DNA from: Effrenium voratum
Taxonomy: Eukaryota > Sar > Dinophyceae > Suessiales > Symbiodiniaceae
Assembly: GCA_963377175.1 (NCBI GenBank)
Contig: CAUJNA010001472.1
Coordinates: forward strand, 1-64,000
Reading direction: 5' to 3'
Length of the DNA stretch: 64,000 nucleotides
The translations under genes and the position numbers were made by a program. The notes under the pieces were generated by a model that was not told the DNA's origin, did no database searches, and worked only from the letters and a program-made list of their open reading frames with translations. Positions 1 through 11,087 of this stretch are shown here, piece after piece; the first letter of the stretch is position 1, and each line of letters begins with the position of its first letter.

Positions 1-137
1 ACAAGGAGACCCGCAGGCCAGCTCGCGCCGAGAGCTCGTCAAAGGCCCAGAGCTTTGTCGACACATCAGTGATCCACCCTGGGGGTGCCTTGAAAAGGAA
101 AAGGGTCTTGGACAATATATATATATATATATATTAA

Positions 138-170
<33 letters not shown>

Positions 171-2340
171 CCAAGCATATAGTCATGTTTTTTTTTGTTT
201 TACATTTATATATTTGTATATCATATGTTTGTATACACACATATATATATATATATGTATATGCATATATTTATACATATCTCTGTCCCCAACCCCATCC
301 AAGACACTGAGCCTCTCGATGCCTTTTTGGTTGCGGCTTTGACGGCGAATGTTTTCTGGATGGTTTTAAGCAGGAAACCAGGACAAAGCCACCTAACTGG
401 AGGAATCGGTCCCCTATTTTGAGAAAGACCCACATCGAATGTCTTCTTCATCTTTACCATTTGTCTTAAACCCGGTGTAAGCCAAGTGTCGGGTTCAAGA
501 TAGAATGCCTGGACGCCATCCACAGCTCCTCCTTGTCTTATGTTTTGCAAGATGGAGCCCTTGCCCGACACGACAAAGACATGGGCGCCTCGTCGTTTTT
601 GGAGTTGGCTCACGGGTTTTCCTTTTGGTTTACGGACAAGTCTCCCCACTGAGGGAACTCCTTGGGGTCCCGGAAGGAAATTTGACTCCATGCTCACCCG
701 CATTGGAGTCTGTTCTTTGGACGAGGCAGGGGACCTGAATGTTGCCAAATTCCTCAGAACCGGCTTGTCTCAAAGTACTTGTGTCGGCACATGAGCAGCC
801 GCGAATCCTCACAGCGGCGAATATTTCGCTGCTGCTGCACCAATTTTCCAAAAACGGCACACACACACACACACCAAATTTCAACGAAACGATCGCGTAA
901 CTCCGTCTTGCCGGATATTGGAGCAAATCCGATCGTAGGCCTGTGGGAACACATAGGGAATCCTCTCCTCAAGAATGGGTCACTTATCATGGGAACCCAA
1001 CCTCCCTCCTTTTCTAGGTGCCATGTAAAGCCCCCTCTTGGAAATATGGGCTTCCTGCCATCCGAAACACCTCGAGTTTTCTTCGGAAACCTGCCATCCA
1101 GTTTGGGTGGTTGGCTCTCACCGACGTGTCATTATTTTTTCAACAAAGACAAACTGAACCATGTCAGTTTAGGATGATTAAATGAATTGTCAGATACAAT
1201 TAGAATAGGCAGTGCCTGGCATCCGTCACCGCCTTGCAGCGCGTGTCACATTCCGCCTGGGTATTGTTAAGCCACCAGAACTCTCAACGCATCCTGTTGC
1301 AACTGTCAACTAGGTCCCCCAGTAGTGCCCTTTTACCTTTTTTTGGGGGGGAGTTCTACTAAAATAGACAAAACCGAAAAAAGGTTGGCGCCCTTATTCT
1401 AACCTCTCAAATCTGGAGGACCTAGAATTAGAGTCGGCTTTGCTCGTTTGACCTCGGGTTCACCCGCGACTCGGCGTGTTTCGTTGAAGTCGCTCGATCG
1501 ATCGATGGAGGCAGAGGTTTGGGAAGATCTCCATCGTGGACCTGGCAGGCGAGAGGTTTCTTTCTGGGTTCAACCAAGGGAAGCGTGCGGTGGGAGTTTC
1601 TTTTTTGTTTTGTTTTGTTTTCGGTTGGTTTAGTGGTTGGATTTCAGGCTTTTCGTTCTTTTTGGTTTTCGCTGGTTTGGTGGTTGGGTTTCAGGTTTTT
1701 GTTGTTGTCTTTCGTTGGTTTAGTGGTTGGGTTTCAGGTTTTTTCCCGGTTTCTGGTTGGTGAAGCGTGGGTGGGTTGCCGAATTTAACCCACGAGTTGC
1801 TCAATTCTGGCAGGAGATCGGTTTGGACAGCCCTGTTTTGAAGAGGGCATGGAGGTCGGGCGAGACACGCGCTGGTCCCCGCCCTTGGAATTGGGGGGAG
1901 GGATGTTGTTTGTGTGGATCTCGGTTTTGTGGGGACTAGACAAATGGGAATTGGGGGACCCAAGGTGACTCTCAAGGTAGGGGTAGCAGTTGCCATACGT
2001 CACCTTTTGGGCCAATGCACAGTGAGTTCCTTTTGTTGGAGTGATGCTTTTCCGGGCTGGACCGAAAAAGGGGCCCGTCTGGGGATGTCCGGATCGCTTT
2101 CCTGATGGGTCCGTTGGGTGAAGCAGATGGCGACGTACTCCGTAGCTTTCTTGGTTTGATCCCCCGTGGCTTGTTAGAAAGGGAATGGTGCCATCGTCTG
2201 CCAGCCTTACCAACTCAAACAAGAACAGAAACCAAGCGAAGTTCTTGTGTGGCTCAAGAGACCCGGGGAGCGAAGCGACGTGTTTTTGTTTGACGCGGCT
2301 TGGGAGGTTGATTTGTTAATGTTGAAACGCATGTGGAAAC
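1..2340. other. Gene-poor flank with microsatellites
   Basis: I see no convincing gene here. Alternating TA runs occupy roughly 113-175 and 238-262. A short CA run lies near 857-873. An open minus-strand frame at 221-748 runs into the TA microsatellite at its C-terminus and matches nothing I recognise, so it is not called. A T/G-rich tandem repeat is listed separately. Confidence 0.6.
1621..1765. repeat. TG-rich tandem repeat
   Basis: The phrase GGTTTAGTGGTTGGGTTTCA recurs about three times with small changes (near 1627, 1675 and 1718), separated by T/C-rich spacers. It gives an irregular repeat of about 45-50 bp. Confidence 0.7.
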
Positions 2341-2378
2341 ATGAACTGTGTTGGCAATGCTTGACCATAATGGCGCAT

Positions 2379-2394
2379 GCCATTTTGGCTCAAG
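2379..2394 (+). other. Relict dinoflagellate spliced-leader sequence
   Basis: GCCATTTTGGCTCAAG is an exact 16-nt match to the 3' part of the DinoSL that is trans-spliced onto dinoflagellate mRNAs. It lies 80 bp upstream of the ATG at 2474 and in the same orientation. In dinoflagellates such genomic relics mark genes re-inserted from processed mRNA, so the downstream coding region is probably a retroposed copy. A chance 16-mer match in 64 kb is very unlikely. Confidence 0.75.
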
Positions 2395-2473
2395 CTTTGC
2401 CCTGGGTTCTTTGAACCCAATTTGTGTGAAACAATTTGAGTTTGAACACTTCCGAACTACCCCCGAACCAGCA

Positions 2474-5400
2474 ATGGCTTCCTCGGCAACCTCGGCAACT
2501 TCCTTCGAGCTGATTGAGGACCAGAAGCTCACCGCGGAGGAGGTGGAAATGGCCAGCCAGGAGGCCCAGGAAATCCGCACACGCGAGGCGGCAGTGGCGG
2601 CCGGCCTGGTGTTGGACGAGCCCGAGGCCCCCCCGTCGGCTTCGGCTACCGACGTGATGAACGACCTCTCCAGTGCACTGGAGCGTCTTCGTGTGGCTTT
2701 CTCCACACCGACTTCCGGCTTGGGTGCCCCTGGCCCCGCCGAGGAGGAGGACAAGGACATGGAAGATGCGGACGCCACGGAGCGGGCTACTCCACCAACG
2801 AAGAGGCTGAAGGGTTTCGTGGCGGCTTCCCAGAAGACCACGGCTCAGGTGAACAAACCGGTCTCCCTTGTGCCGGTGGAGGGCCGTCCCGGCTACTTCA
2901 AGTTAGTGGACCTCCCAGACCTCTTCCCGGTCCTTCCGGCATCGGCGGCCACGGTGGAGGAGGCGGTCTCCCTGTTCCACAAGTTTGTCGGGAAGAAGCT
3001 CACGGAGGACTTGGTGATTCGCATCCTGGAGGCCTATGTTCCGATGAAGATCCAGATCCGGCAGGAGGAGGTCTGGGCCTCACAGTTCCAGAGGAACAAG
3101 GCGTGCATTGGCACCCAGCGGATGCACAGACTCGATGCCGGCCACTCAGACTACAAATTCATGTGCAAGGCATGCGGCACGGGGTGGCCGGAGGCAGCCA
3201 AGCAATGCTGGGTCTGCCCGGGCAAGGAGTTCGTCCCCTTCCAGGCACCCTCGGCTACCTACGAGGCGGACGGCGTCAAGTACAACCTGCTCATTGTGGA
3301 GGGCAAGCCGACCTGGATCCAGCAGCGGGACGGGGGAAGCCTGGGTGCCGCTGGCCCCGGTGGTACCCGGGCACAGGCAGACCGCAACCTGGTGGACGGC
3401 ACGGTCCTGGGGAGAGCTCCTCCGAAAACGGACACGGCAGAGGAGATTACCATGGCAGACGTGGTCCCGCTCAACAGGCGGGTGGACATCCGGCAGGAGA
3501 TCCTGTCCATGGAGGCGGACGATGAGGCGTTGAAGGTCCGGGAGCGCCAGGAGGTCAAGGTCAAAGTGCAGGGTCCCTGAAGGAGGCGGAGGCTCAGAGC
3601 TTCCAGCTCTACCACCCCCAGGTGGACCAGGCGATCCGGAAGAAGGAGGAGCTGCATAAGGCCTTGAGGGAGCACCGGGAACCGATTCTGGAGGAGTCCT
3701 CGGCCAGGCGGCGGCACAAGGAGTTGGTCACGGACGAGATGCTGGACAATGAGATGGCTATCCTGGCGCCTCTCCAGGAGGGCATGCAGGCCCTGCCGTC
3801 AGAGGAGGTGGCCAATGAGGGAGCCCGGGCCCTCAGGAAGGGCCAAGCTGCGAGATCAGTACCTGGAGGGGAAGGGCGTTGACGCCAGCCAGGCACTGGC
3901 TGAGGCGATGGGCTCCATCCAGGAGGCTCAGGAGGCGAACAAGCGCACCCAGGACACCAACCAGGCATGGATGCTGTCGGCGTGGCCAGATGATCTCAGG
4001 CAGGCACTGGAGAGGGGGCTGTTCTGCCCCCTGGAGCTGGATGACCCCGAGGACATCCCCAACGTGGGAGACATCAAGGAGAAGTATGTCCCCTACATGA
4101 GGAGGCTCAGAGAGGCGCAGAACCCATGGAACCAGGAGGCGCTGCTGGAGGAGATGCCCGATCCGGCCCCCCCCACTGGCCCCGGGGGGGACCAGTCAAT
4201 GCCACAGCAGGACCTGGACTCGGAGGAGGGCAAGCTGTCCCTGCTCCTCTGGGCGATGAAGAGGCACCAAGGCGAGCTACGGATGTTTGGGGGGATCTGG
4301 AAGAAGCACTCAAGCGGTGAGATCCCCAAGGGCGCGGACCAGCAATTCAAGCTCACTCCGGAGGAGCTTCTGGCCCTGGAACGCAGGACCCACCCACTCA
4401 CGTGCGAGCAGGACCACATCGACCCTGTCATCTACACGGCCTTGGAGATCCGAGCGCAGGTGAACCGGGGTGAGCGCCCGGCGCCGGAGCAGGTGGTGGG
4501 GATCTTCTGGGCGAAGGGCGATGGAGTGTTTTGGACAAGGCAGACGAGAACGTGGGACCTGCCGAGCCTGACGGGGGTGTACGCCCACCGGTTCACCTTC
4601 AAGTACATCTACTCGGCCTGGACCACCTTCCCGCTGATCGTGAAGACGCAGCGCCGGGGCCGCAATGCGGAGGGCTCGGCCTCGGACAAGTGGATGAGCA
4701 ACATCCTCCAGATGAGGAAGGAGGCGGTCCCCTTCCTGGAGAGCCTGGGAATCCCCAAGCCGCACAGCAAGGCGGAATGGAGCTACATCTTCAAGGAGAT
4801 GGGGACGTTTCTGGCGGCCAAGAATTTCATCGTTAACTGCCCGTTGCCGGTGATGGAGATCCCAGTGACCCCCGTCCACGACAGCAAGGAGGCTGCGTCT
4901 GCGACGAGCGAATCACCCTTCCGCTGTCATCGTTGAGGGCTTTCGACTCGGTGTACACCAAGCTGGTGTCGGGCCTGAGTAAGTCCTCCATGGTGGAGGT
5001 CAAGGTCAACTGGCGTTGCAACGTGGTCCATGACTGGGTGGAGCAGGTCCCGCAGGAGGCGGCGGGGGCCCTGTACGACCGGTTGGGCTACTCCCAGGAC
5101 CTTATCAGGCAGCTGGGTTGCTCCCCCCCCTTGGGTGCCTCTGGCCCCGGGGGAGGAGCGGCCAAGGAATCGGACCCCAGGGCCAAGATTCTGGGGGGGG
5201 CGGACACCACCCTCCGCACGCCGGACCAGGGCACCAGGCGGTACCCTCCTATCACCACGTCCACGGTCATGGCGGTCGCGGGCCGGAAGTACATCAACAA
5301 GCACTTCCCGAAGGAGACGAAGCACGTGTTTTGGGCCTCCGTGGAGTGCGGCCTGGTCCTGCCCAGCATCAGCGCCTGGGAAGTGGTGGGCAAGGAGAAG

Positions 5401-5779
5401 TTCAAGACCACCGGGGGCTACATGTGCAGGTTCTGCAAGGGCTTCTGGAGGGCGAGCTGCGGGGGGACCAGGCTGCTCCAGATCACGACAAGGCCACATG
5501 CCTGCAGCTGGTGATGGACGAGCCCCCGGAGCAGCTATATAATCAGTGGATCCGGGACAGGATGGAGTTCTACAAGCGGGTGGAGCCGACAGAGCCTCCC
5601 AGGGACGAGCGGCTAGTCCTTGGCGATGCGAGCACCCCGCGCATGCGCTTCAGCTCCTCGAATGGCCTGGGGGATGTCTCCACTGCCTTGTGGTCGGTCA
5701 TCTTGAGCCGGAGAAGTCAGGGCTGGCGGCCATCCACTCGGTGGCTAAGGAGGCGATCTTGAAGGGTGAGAGCCGCTAG
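2474..5779 (+). pseudogene. Broken ORF for large Cys-containing element protein
   Basis: The ATG at 2474 opens a frame (MASSATSATSF...) that reads to 3580. Coding continues in other frames: about 3570-3840 in frame 1, 3840-4900 in frame 2, 4900-5470 in frame 1, then 5490-5700 and a last piece to 5779. The joins keep sensible protein text, so I read this as one gene with at least five frame breaks (indels or unrecognised introns). Near 3160-3215 is a CxxC...CxxC pair (FMCKACGTGW, CWVCPG) that could bind zinc. Another Cys pair lies near 5420 (YMCRFCKGFW). No reverse transcriptase or nuclease motif is visible. The family is unknown to me. It sits next to a tyrosine recombinase gene, probably in the same mobile element. 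Confidence 0.5.
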
Positions 5780-6270
5780 GTCGTGTCTCACAGCCTTTTT
5801 GGATGGTCGTGAGATCTCTTCCCACCGGGACTTGGGTGCCTCTGGCCCCGTCTCGGGTGGGGGGAGGAGTAAGGGTGTCCCCTTTTTGGGTTCATCTTTC
5901 ACCTGGTTTTTCCCCTGTTCAACGCGTCACGACTGCCGGTTTGCCTCGATCTGGAGGCTGCACGCTTTGGCTGCCCCAAGGACGGGCCATATCGGCCACA
6001 GTTTGGAGAAAGTGGGAAAGTGGCTGCGGCTGACTCTGGGTTCCCTGAGGTCCCCTTGGGGGTTTTGGGGAATCCCCCGCTGGGTTGGTCTTCCCCCCTC
6101 CGTGGTCCTTTTTTGGGGATTTCCGGGGGTTGACTTTTGGGTCCTGTTGGGCCGCATGTGGCCTGCCTGCCCCATTTGCACTCGGCATCCTGTGGGGTTG
6201 GAACATGCGTGCAGTGTGCCGCGGTTGGGTCCCGGCCGTTCAATAGGAGGCTCGAACCCCCGCTTTCATC
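5780..6270. other. Spacer between the two element genes
   Basis: G/T-rich sequence that includes one copy of the dispersed motif (5832). No protein text continuous with either neighbour was recognised. Confidence 0.5.
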
Positions 6271-8497
6271 ATGGCTAGGGTCTCTGCAAAGTTTCTTTTG
6301 CGCCCGCCTTACACTCGTCTTTGGGACCGCATTCCAAGGGTCCTGTGGGACACGTTGGCGGATGAGTCCTTCTCCCCGAGACAGACGGACGGGGAGCTGC
6401 TGGTTCTGATGTGCCTGCGCCATGGCACGGCAGAGGAAGGGAGGCAGCTGGGCGGGGAGCCGGCCATCCGCTTCGCTCAGCTCCTGGAACTCTCGGGCAT
6501 TCCGGTGGGCCAAGATGACAAAGTGGTACCAACGGACTACTTCAACGGCCTGGTGGCGTCGGCGGCGGGCAGGCTTCCCCAGCCCGTGTCCGCGGCGGAC
6601 CTATGGTTCCTCCTCATGGCGGCTGCGGACGGTAAGCTGAGCAAGAACTTTTCCCCGCTGGAGAATGAATGGGACTGCCAGGACCAACTGAGGTGGTTCG
6701 CGCGAGATGACCCACCCCCACTCCAACAGCCGGAGCTTCTGAAGTGGAGGCACTGGAGGCCGGGAAGATCAGGGAAATGGAGCCCACGACCCAGCGAGCG
6801 CTGGAACTCCACACGTGCGGGAAATGGGCGGAACGGCTCCTTGCCCACTTCGCCCCCTTTGCGGAGCACATTGCATACATGCAGGACATCCTGGGGGAGG
6901 ACTTCCGCAAGGAAGCATTGGACCTCTTGGGGGACAGCAGGTTCCGGACGCTCAGGCAACATTGCCTGGTTTACGAGAGTCTCCGCAAGAGAGGCTTCGC
7001 CGTGATTCCATGGCAGGAACGACATGTCCGCTCTCTCCTCAACCAGCTCGCCGAGGAGGAGGTCACCCCGTGCAAGTTGCGGCAGGTGTGGAACACCCTC
7101 AAGTGGTTCTCAAAGACCTTCGGATTGCTGAAGATAGACGAACTCCATCGCCTCAAGTCCAAGAAGAGCTCATTGGAGGAGGCGCTCACGGACACGGTCA
7201 CCAGGCCGCAGCGTAAGGCGGTGGTCCCCAGCAAAGAGGTCATATGGGCTCTGGAGGAGGGGGCCGGCTACGATTGCCTGGGTGCCACCGGCCCCGGCGC
7301 GCAGGAGGCCCCGGGAAAGAGCAGACACGAGGTGCTGGACGCTTTCATCCTGGGGTTCGCCCGGTTCCAGGTTGGTTGCAGCGCTCGCTTCAATGACCTC
7401 CAGCACGTTCACCCCAAGGCACCAGCAACACTGTGGAGCTGAAGGCCTGGCAGACCAAGACGGTCTCTGCAGCACGAATCAACCGCAACCCGGTCCCCTT
7501 GATTGCTCCGAAGTACAGCTTCACCCCTGGTGGACTACCTGGGTGGCCTCGGTAAGGCGGTTGGTGTCCGAGGAGGCATTCCAGGACATGGATTACCTGC
7601 TCCCGACGGTGAGCAAGGACTTTGCAGGGCTGATCCCACGGCCTTCCACACCGGAAAGGGCTCTGAGATGGCTCAAGGATGCTATTCTCCGTCGGGGTGT
7701 CACCCCGAGTTTGGTGAAGCCGCTGTCGTGGCACTCGTTCCGGGTGTTCATCCCGGACTGCGCCTTCCAGATGGGGATCCCCCCGGGAGCGCCGCATGTA
7801 CCTTGGCAACTGGCTCACGGAGAGCACGGCAGATGTCTACGTGCGGGAGAAGCGCAACGTGGTTGTGGAGATCTGGGGCCAGGTAGCGCAGAAGGTCCCC
7901 AACCTGAACCTCGGGCCAGGCAGGGAACGCAGGGAGGACTTGAATCACCCGGACTGGGCGGACCCGCTCCCGCCGCCAGCAGTGGACATCACGGACGCAG
8001 GACCGGAGGGCCGCGAGGACCAAACTGAAAGGGAAGGGGAGGCATCCCCTTCGGTACCCTCAGGCAACGCGCCATCGACTCGCTCATGGTCAGTGGTGGA
8101 ACACGGACCCGAGGACACACCAGTGAAGGCTAAGGACCTGTTTCCCGCCACCCCGGACCTCCCCCTTCGGGTGGTGGCGGCGGTCAAACGCACAGGCAAC
8201 GCCGGCCAGTCCAGAATCCACCGGCTGAATGTCGAAGGCACGGCTGTGGGGTGTGGTTGGCGACCGGCGGCTTCTAAGGTCCAGGAGCTCTCGGTGCTGG
8301 ACTACATGACGGAGCAGGAGGCCTATGGCAAGTGCGAACGTTGCTTCAAGAGGCATGGCTTCCCGGCGGACTGGGCACTGGAACCTGCGGAGGCACGCTG
8401 CAGGAGGACTCGGACTCCTCGGCGGACTTGGGCTCTGAAACGGATGACTCGGTGGACACCCAGTCGGAGACCGAGGTGGTGGCCCTACCGTTGGTAG
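6271..8497 (+). pseudogene. Tyrosine recombinase-like element protein, frame-broken
   Basis: Coding starts at MARVSAKFLL (6271). It continues in a second frame from about 6740, a third from about 7430 and a fourth from about 7790, with a further possible switch near 8390. The C-terminal half carries the tyrosine recombinase signature: an Arg in CSARFNDL (7386), HSFRV giving the H-x-x-R pair (7731-7742), and LGNWLTESTADVY with the putative nucleophile Tyr at 7838. Enzymes of this kind (Crypton, DIRS and phage-integrase superfamily) cut and join DNA through a 3'-phosphotyrosine. No RT was found, so Crypton-like or a decayed DIRS-like element are both possible. A Cys pair (CERCFKRHG) follows near 8335. 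The frame breaks suggest it is inactive unless there are undetected introns. Confidence 0.6.
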
Positions 8498-9069
8498 CCT
8501 AGGTGCCCCCGGCCCTGGCGACCAAGGGGATGGGAGGCCCGGAGTGCTCTGGCCAGGGCCCTCAGCACAGACCTTGGATGTTCGGCGGTGTTGCTATCTA
8601 GATGGCTTACTTGATGGACTTACTACATTGTTTGGCAAGCATAGCTAAGTTTGCCGCAGAGAGTATGTTGGAGCACATAGCGATGTGCGCTTGGCGAAGT
8701 TAGCGCAAGCTCGCTAAGTTAGACGGAGGACTCACTAAGTGTGCCTGGCGAACTTACTAACATCGCCCTGGCGAACTTAGCCCGCCTCATTTTTGTAAGT
8801 TTTTCACCACATACCTTCGCACAAAAAAAATATATCACGAACTTGCAGGCCACGCGGTGTCCTGCATTTTGAAAAAAACACATGACATAGCGCGTCGTAG
8901 AGAAGAACGAATGCTATTTTGTTTCTGCAGGGAGCTGGCGATATATTCGCATATTGTTGCGAATATGCGCACATCGATTGCATACTTGTATTTTTGCATT
9001 TACGAGTTCATTTTCAAGGGTTGAAGGAGGTTGGATACAAAATGGACTTGTTGACGTTTTCACAGAAGC

Positions 9070-9134
9070 GTATTCGTGCAAACCGAGCCAACCACAACTT
9101 TTCATTTTGATTCGTGCAAACCGAGCCAACCACA
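9070..9134. repeat. Direct repeat, 24-25 bp, two copies
   Basis: ATTCGTGCAAACCGAGCC followed by AACCACA occurs twice, about 40 bp apart. Confidence 0.85.
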
Positions 9135-9836
9135 TGCCAGTTTTTTAAAGGCTTCTTTGGGCTGGCGTGAGCTAATCCCCCAAGCGTTGATGTGTGGTAC
9201 ACCTTTGCAAACACATACGGGGTGGACTATATATATTACGCCAAAAGCTGTCTGAAGCAAGCAATCCCCCGGTTATATAGACGCGCCCATTTTATAAAAG
9301 CATAGGAGGGAGGGGGGCTTTGGCATAACGGTGGGGCGGTGCAGTTGCAGCATGCATGTGTTCGGAACCTCGGACGTCAACTGCGGGCATGTTCAAAAAA
9401 GGGAAACCAAGAGGAATCCCGTTTGGGAGTGTTGCCTATAAATTTGAAACAACTTCGATATGTGTTTTTACACATGCAATTGTATCATAGATGAACCAGC
9501 TCCAACTAGCATCTTTGCCATGGGAGTTTGCCCTTGCTGAAGGCATGTTTATAGCGTGGCCCACATATTCGTGCATCAGGTCAAACAGTTCCCCTCGACT
9601 TGAATCTTGATTGCAAACATTATAGACGCAATGGGGCTTCCCCGTAGATATAAAGCATTGACATTTAGAAAACACGCATGGAACGATTAATAAGCTCGAC
9701 CAAGGAGAAATAGACAACTATAACTGTTTTCCTTTATCATCGCGTTGTCCGCCTCATTGTCTTGACCACCATGCACCACCACCACCCCAAAACAAACAAG
9801 CAAACACTCACGCACGCATTTAAGCAACCTCATGCA

Positions 9837-9995
9837 GGCACATATAAGGCCCACACACACACAAACGCAAAACTGAAACACTCAACGCGCAATCGCACAC
9901 ACACAATCAGATGTGCCAACATGGATCCGTACAAAAACGCAGCCACACATTCACACGTGCAAGCAACACGAAGATGGGCACACACACAAACGCAC
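9837..9995. repeat. CA-rich microsatellite
   Basis: Several ACACAC runs and CACACACAAACGCA-type phrases lie in a 160-bp A/C-rich stretch. Confidence 0.8.
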
Positions 9996-11087
9996 ACATA
10001 AGCACAAACCAATGCCTCAGCCGGCGAGCCGACCATGCCTTGCATGGCTGCCACCGGGCCGCCTGTGCGCAGAAACGCAGAGGGGCGGCAGCTGGGGGAA
10101 GGGTGCAGGGCCAGTGGGAAACACGTCATGCAGGGTTAATGTTTAAACTAGAAAAAGACAGGAACACACATGACCATCATTCTTATATCTATATAGGAGG
10201 TTCTGGACAACATGTTGGGTATTTGCGGGAAACGCGCTGTTCAAATATTGGATTGCTGCTGGGCATTGAGGTTTGGCTGTTGATCGGGAACAACAAGTGC
10301 ATAAAAAATCCTAGACAAGTGTCACACATTTCCAACAACACCATCCGTCTCAATCCCCACGAGCCCAACTCCTCAATAGACAGGGGCAGGGTCGAATGGT
10401 CCATGTCTGCTATGCTATTTTATTCTGGTCTAATTCAAGGATGTCCTTCGTTGTTTGTGCTTCGCTCAATAGTATGACAACTATGTTCTGGCATGTTGCA
10501 CGTCCTTCCTGCATGGGCCAGGGGGCCTTAAACAGGGTTGATTTTGGGCTTGGCATTATCGTGTAACAGCGCTTACTCCTCCACTGCTTGAATGACCTGG
10601 GGCAAAACTTTTGGTTCGTGGATGAACGTGTCTTCATTGATTTGGCCACAAGGGAAATGAATACTATGCAGCGTTTTGAACACCTGCTAAGTTCAATAGA
10701 TAACATTTTCAACGTTTAGAATTGATATGGCTGTGGCTCAAGCAACCGGTGCCAAAATGCAATAGTAAGTGGAAACATGGACCACGACCTGCGTATAACC
10801 CCTCCTGGTTAAGCCACACACATATTGCGCGTGTCGGAAACCGATGTGTACGTGCACATCTTTTTCAATGTGTGCAACTGCAACGAGAGCTCAGAAAACA
10901 CTGCCCAATGAGCTTTCAGAACCTCTTGTTCCCAACCGTGTTCCTTATATAAATACTGGCTTTGAGTGATCCCAGCATCAAGCCTAAACAGATTTATGTG
11001 TCAGTGAACACCTTCAATATGTTCTGAACCCGGGCTCATCCAGACCATGTTTGCAGGGTTTAAACGCACAGCCGCTCAAACCTTTGT

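Larger units (their letters stand above)
2720..8517 (+). repeat. Dispersed TTGGGTGCCTCTGGCCCCGG motif
   Basis: A near-identical motif of about 19 bp (TTGGGTGCCNCTGGCCCCG) occurs at 2720, 3342, 5131, 5832, 7278 and, in degenerate form, 8499. Four copies are read as LGA-x-GPG/A within otherwise unrelated protein text. The 5832 copy lies in non-coding DNA, so selection appears to act at DNA level. Confidence 0.7.
8498..11087. other. Non-coding region with short repeats
   Basis: No supported gene. Around 8640-8780 phrases such as CTGGCGAACTTAGC and their inverse GCTAAGTT recur. The stretch 9756-10000 is CA-rich. The short frames here are low-complexity or antisense readings of microsatellites. 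Confidence 0.6.

Noticed and set aside
221..748. Minus ORF of 175 aa
   Set aside because: Its end runs into a TA microsatellite and no motif is present. Some middle text could be real, but I cannot support it.
4310..5499. Minus-strand ORFs of about 190 aa in the 2.4-5.8 kb element
   Set aside because: GC-rich antisense shadows with Arg/Pro/Gly bias. The plus-strand text is coherent across frames.
9911..10477. Plus ORF of 188 aa
   Set aside because: Begins in the CA microsatellite and shows no conserved text.
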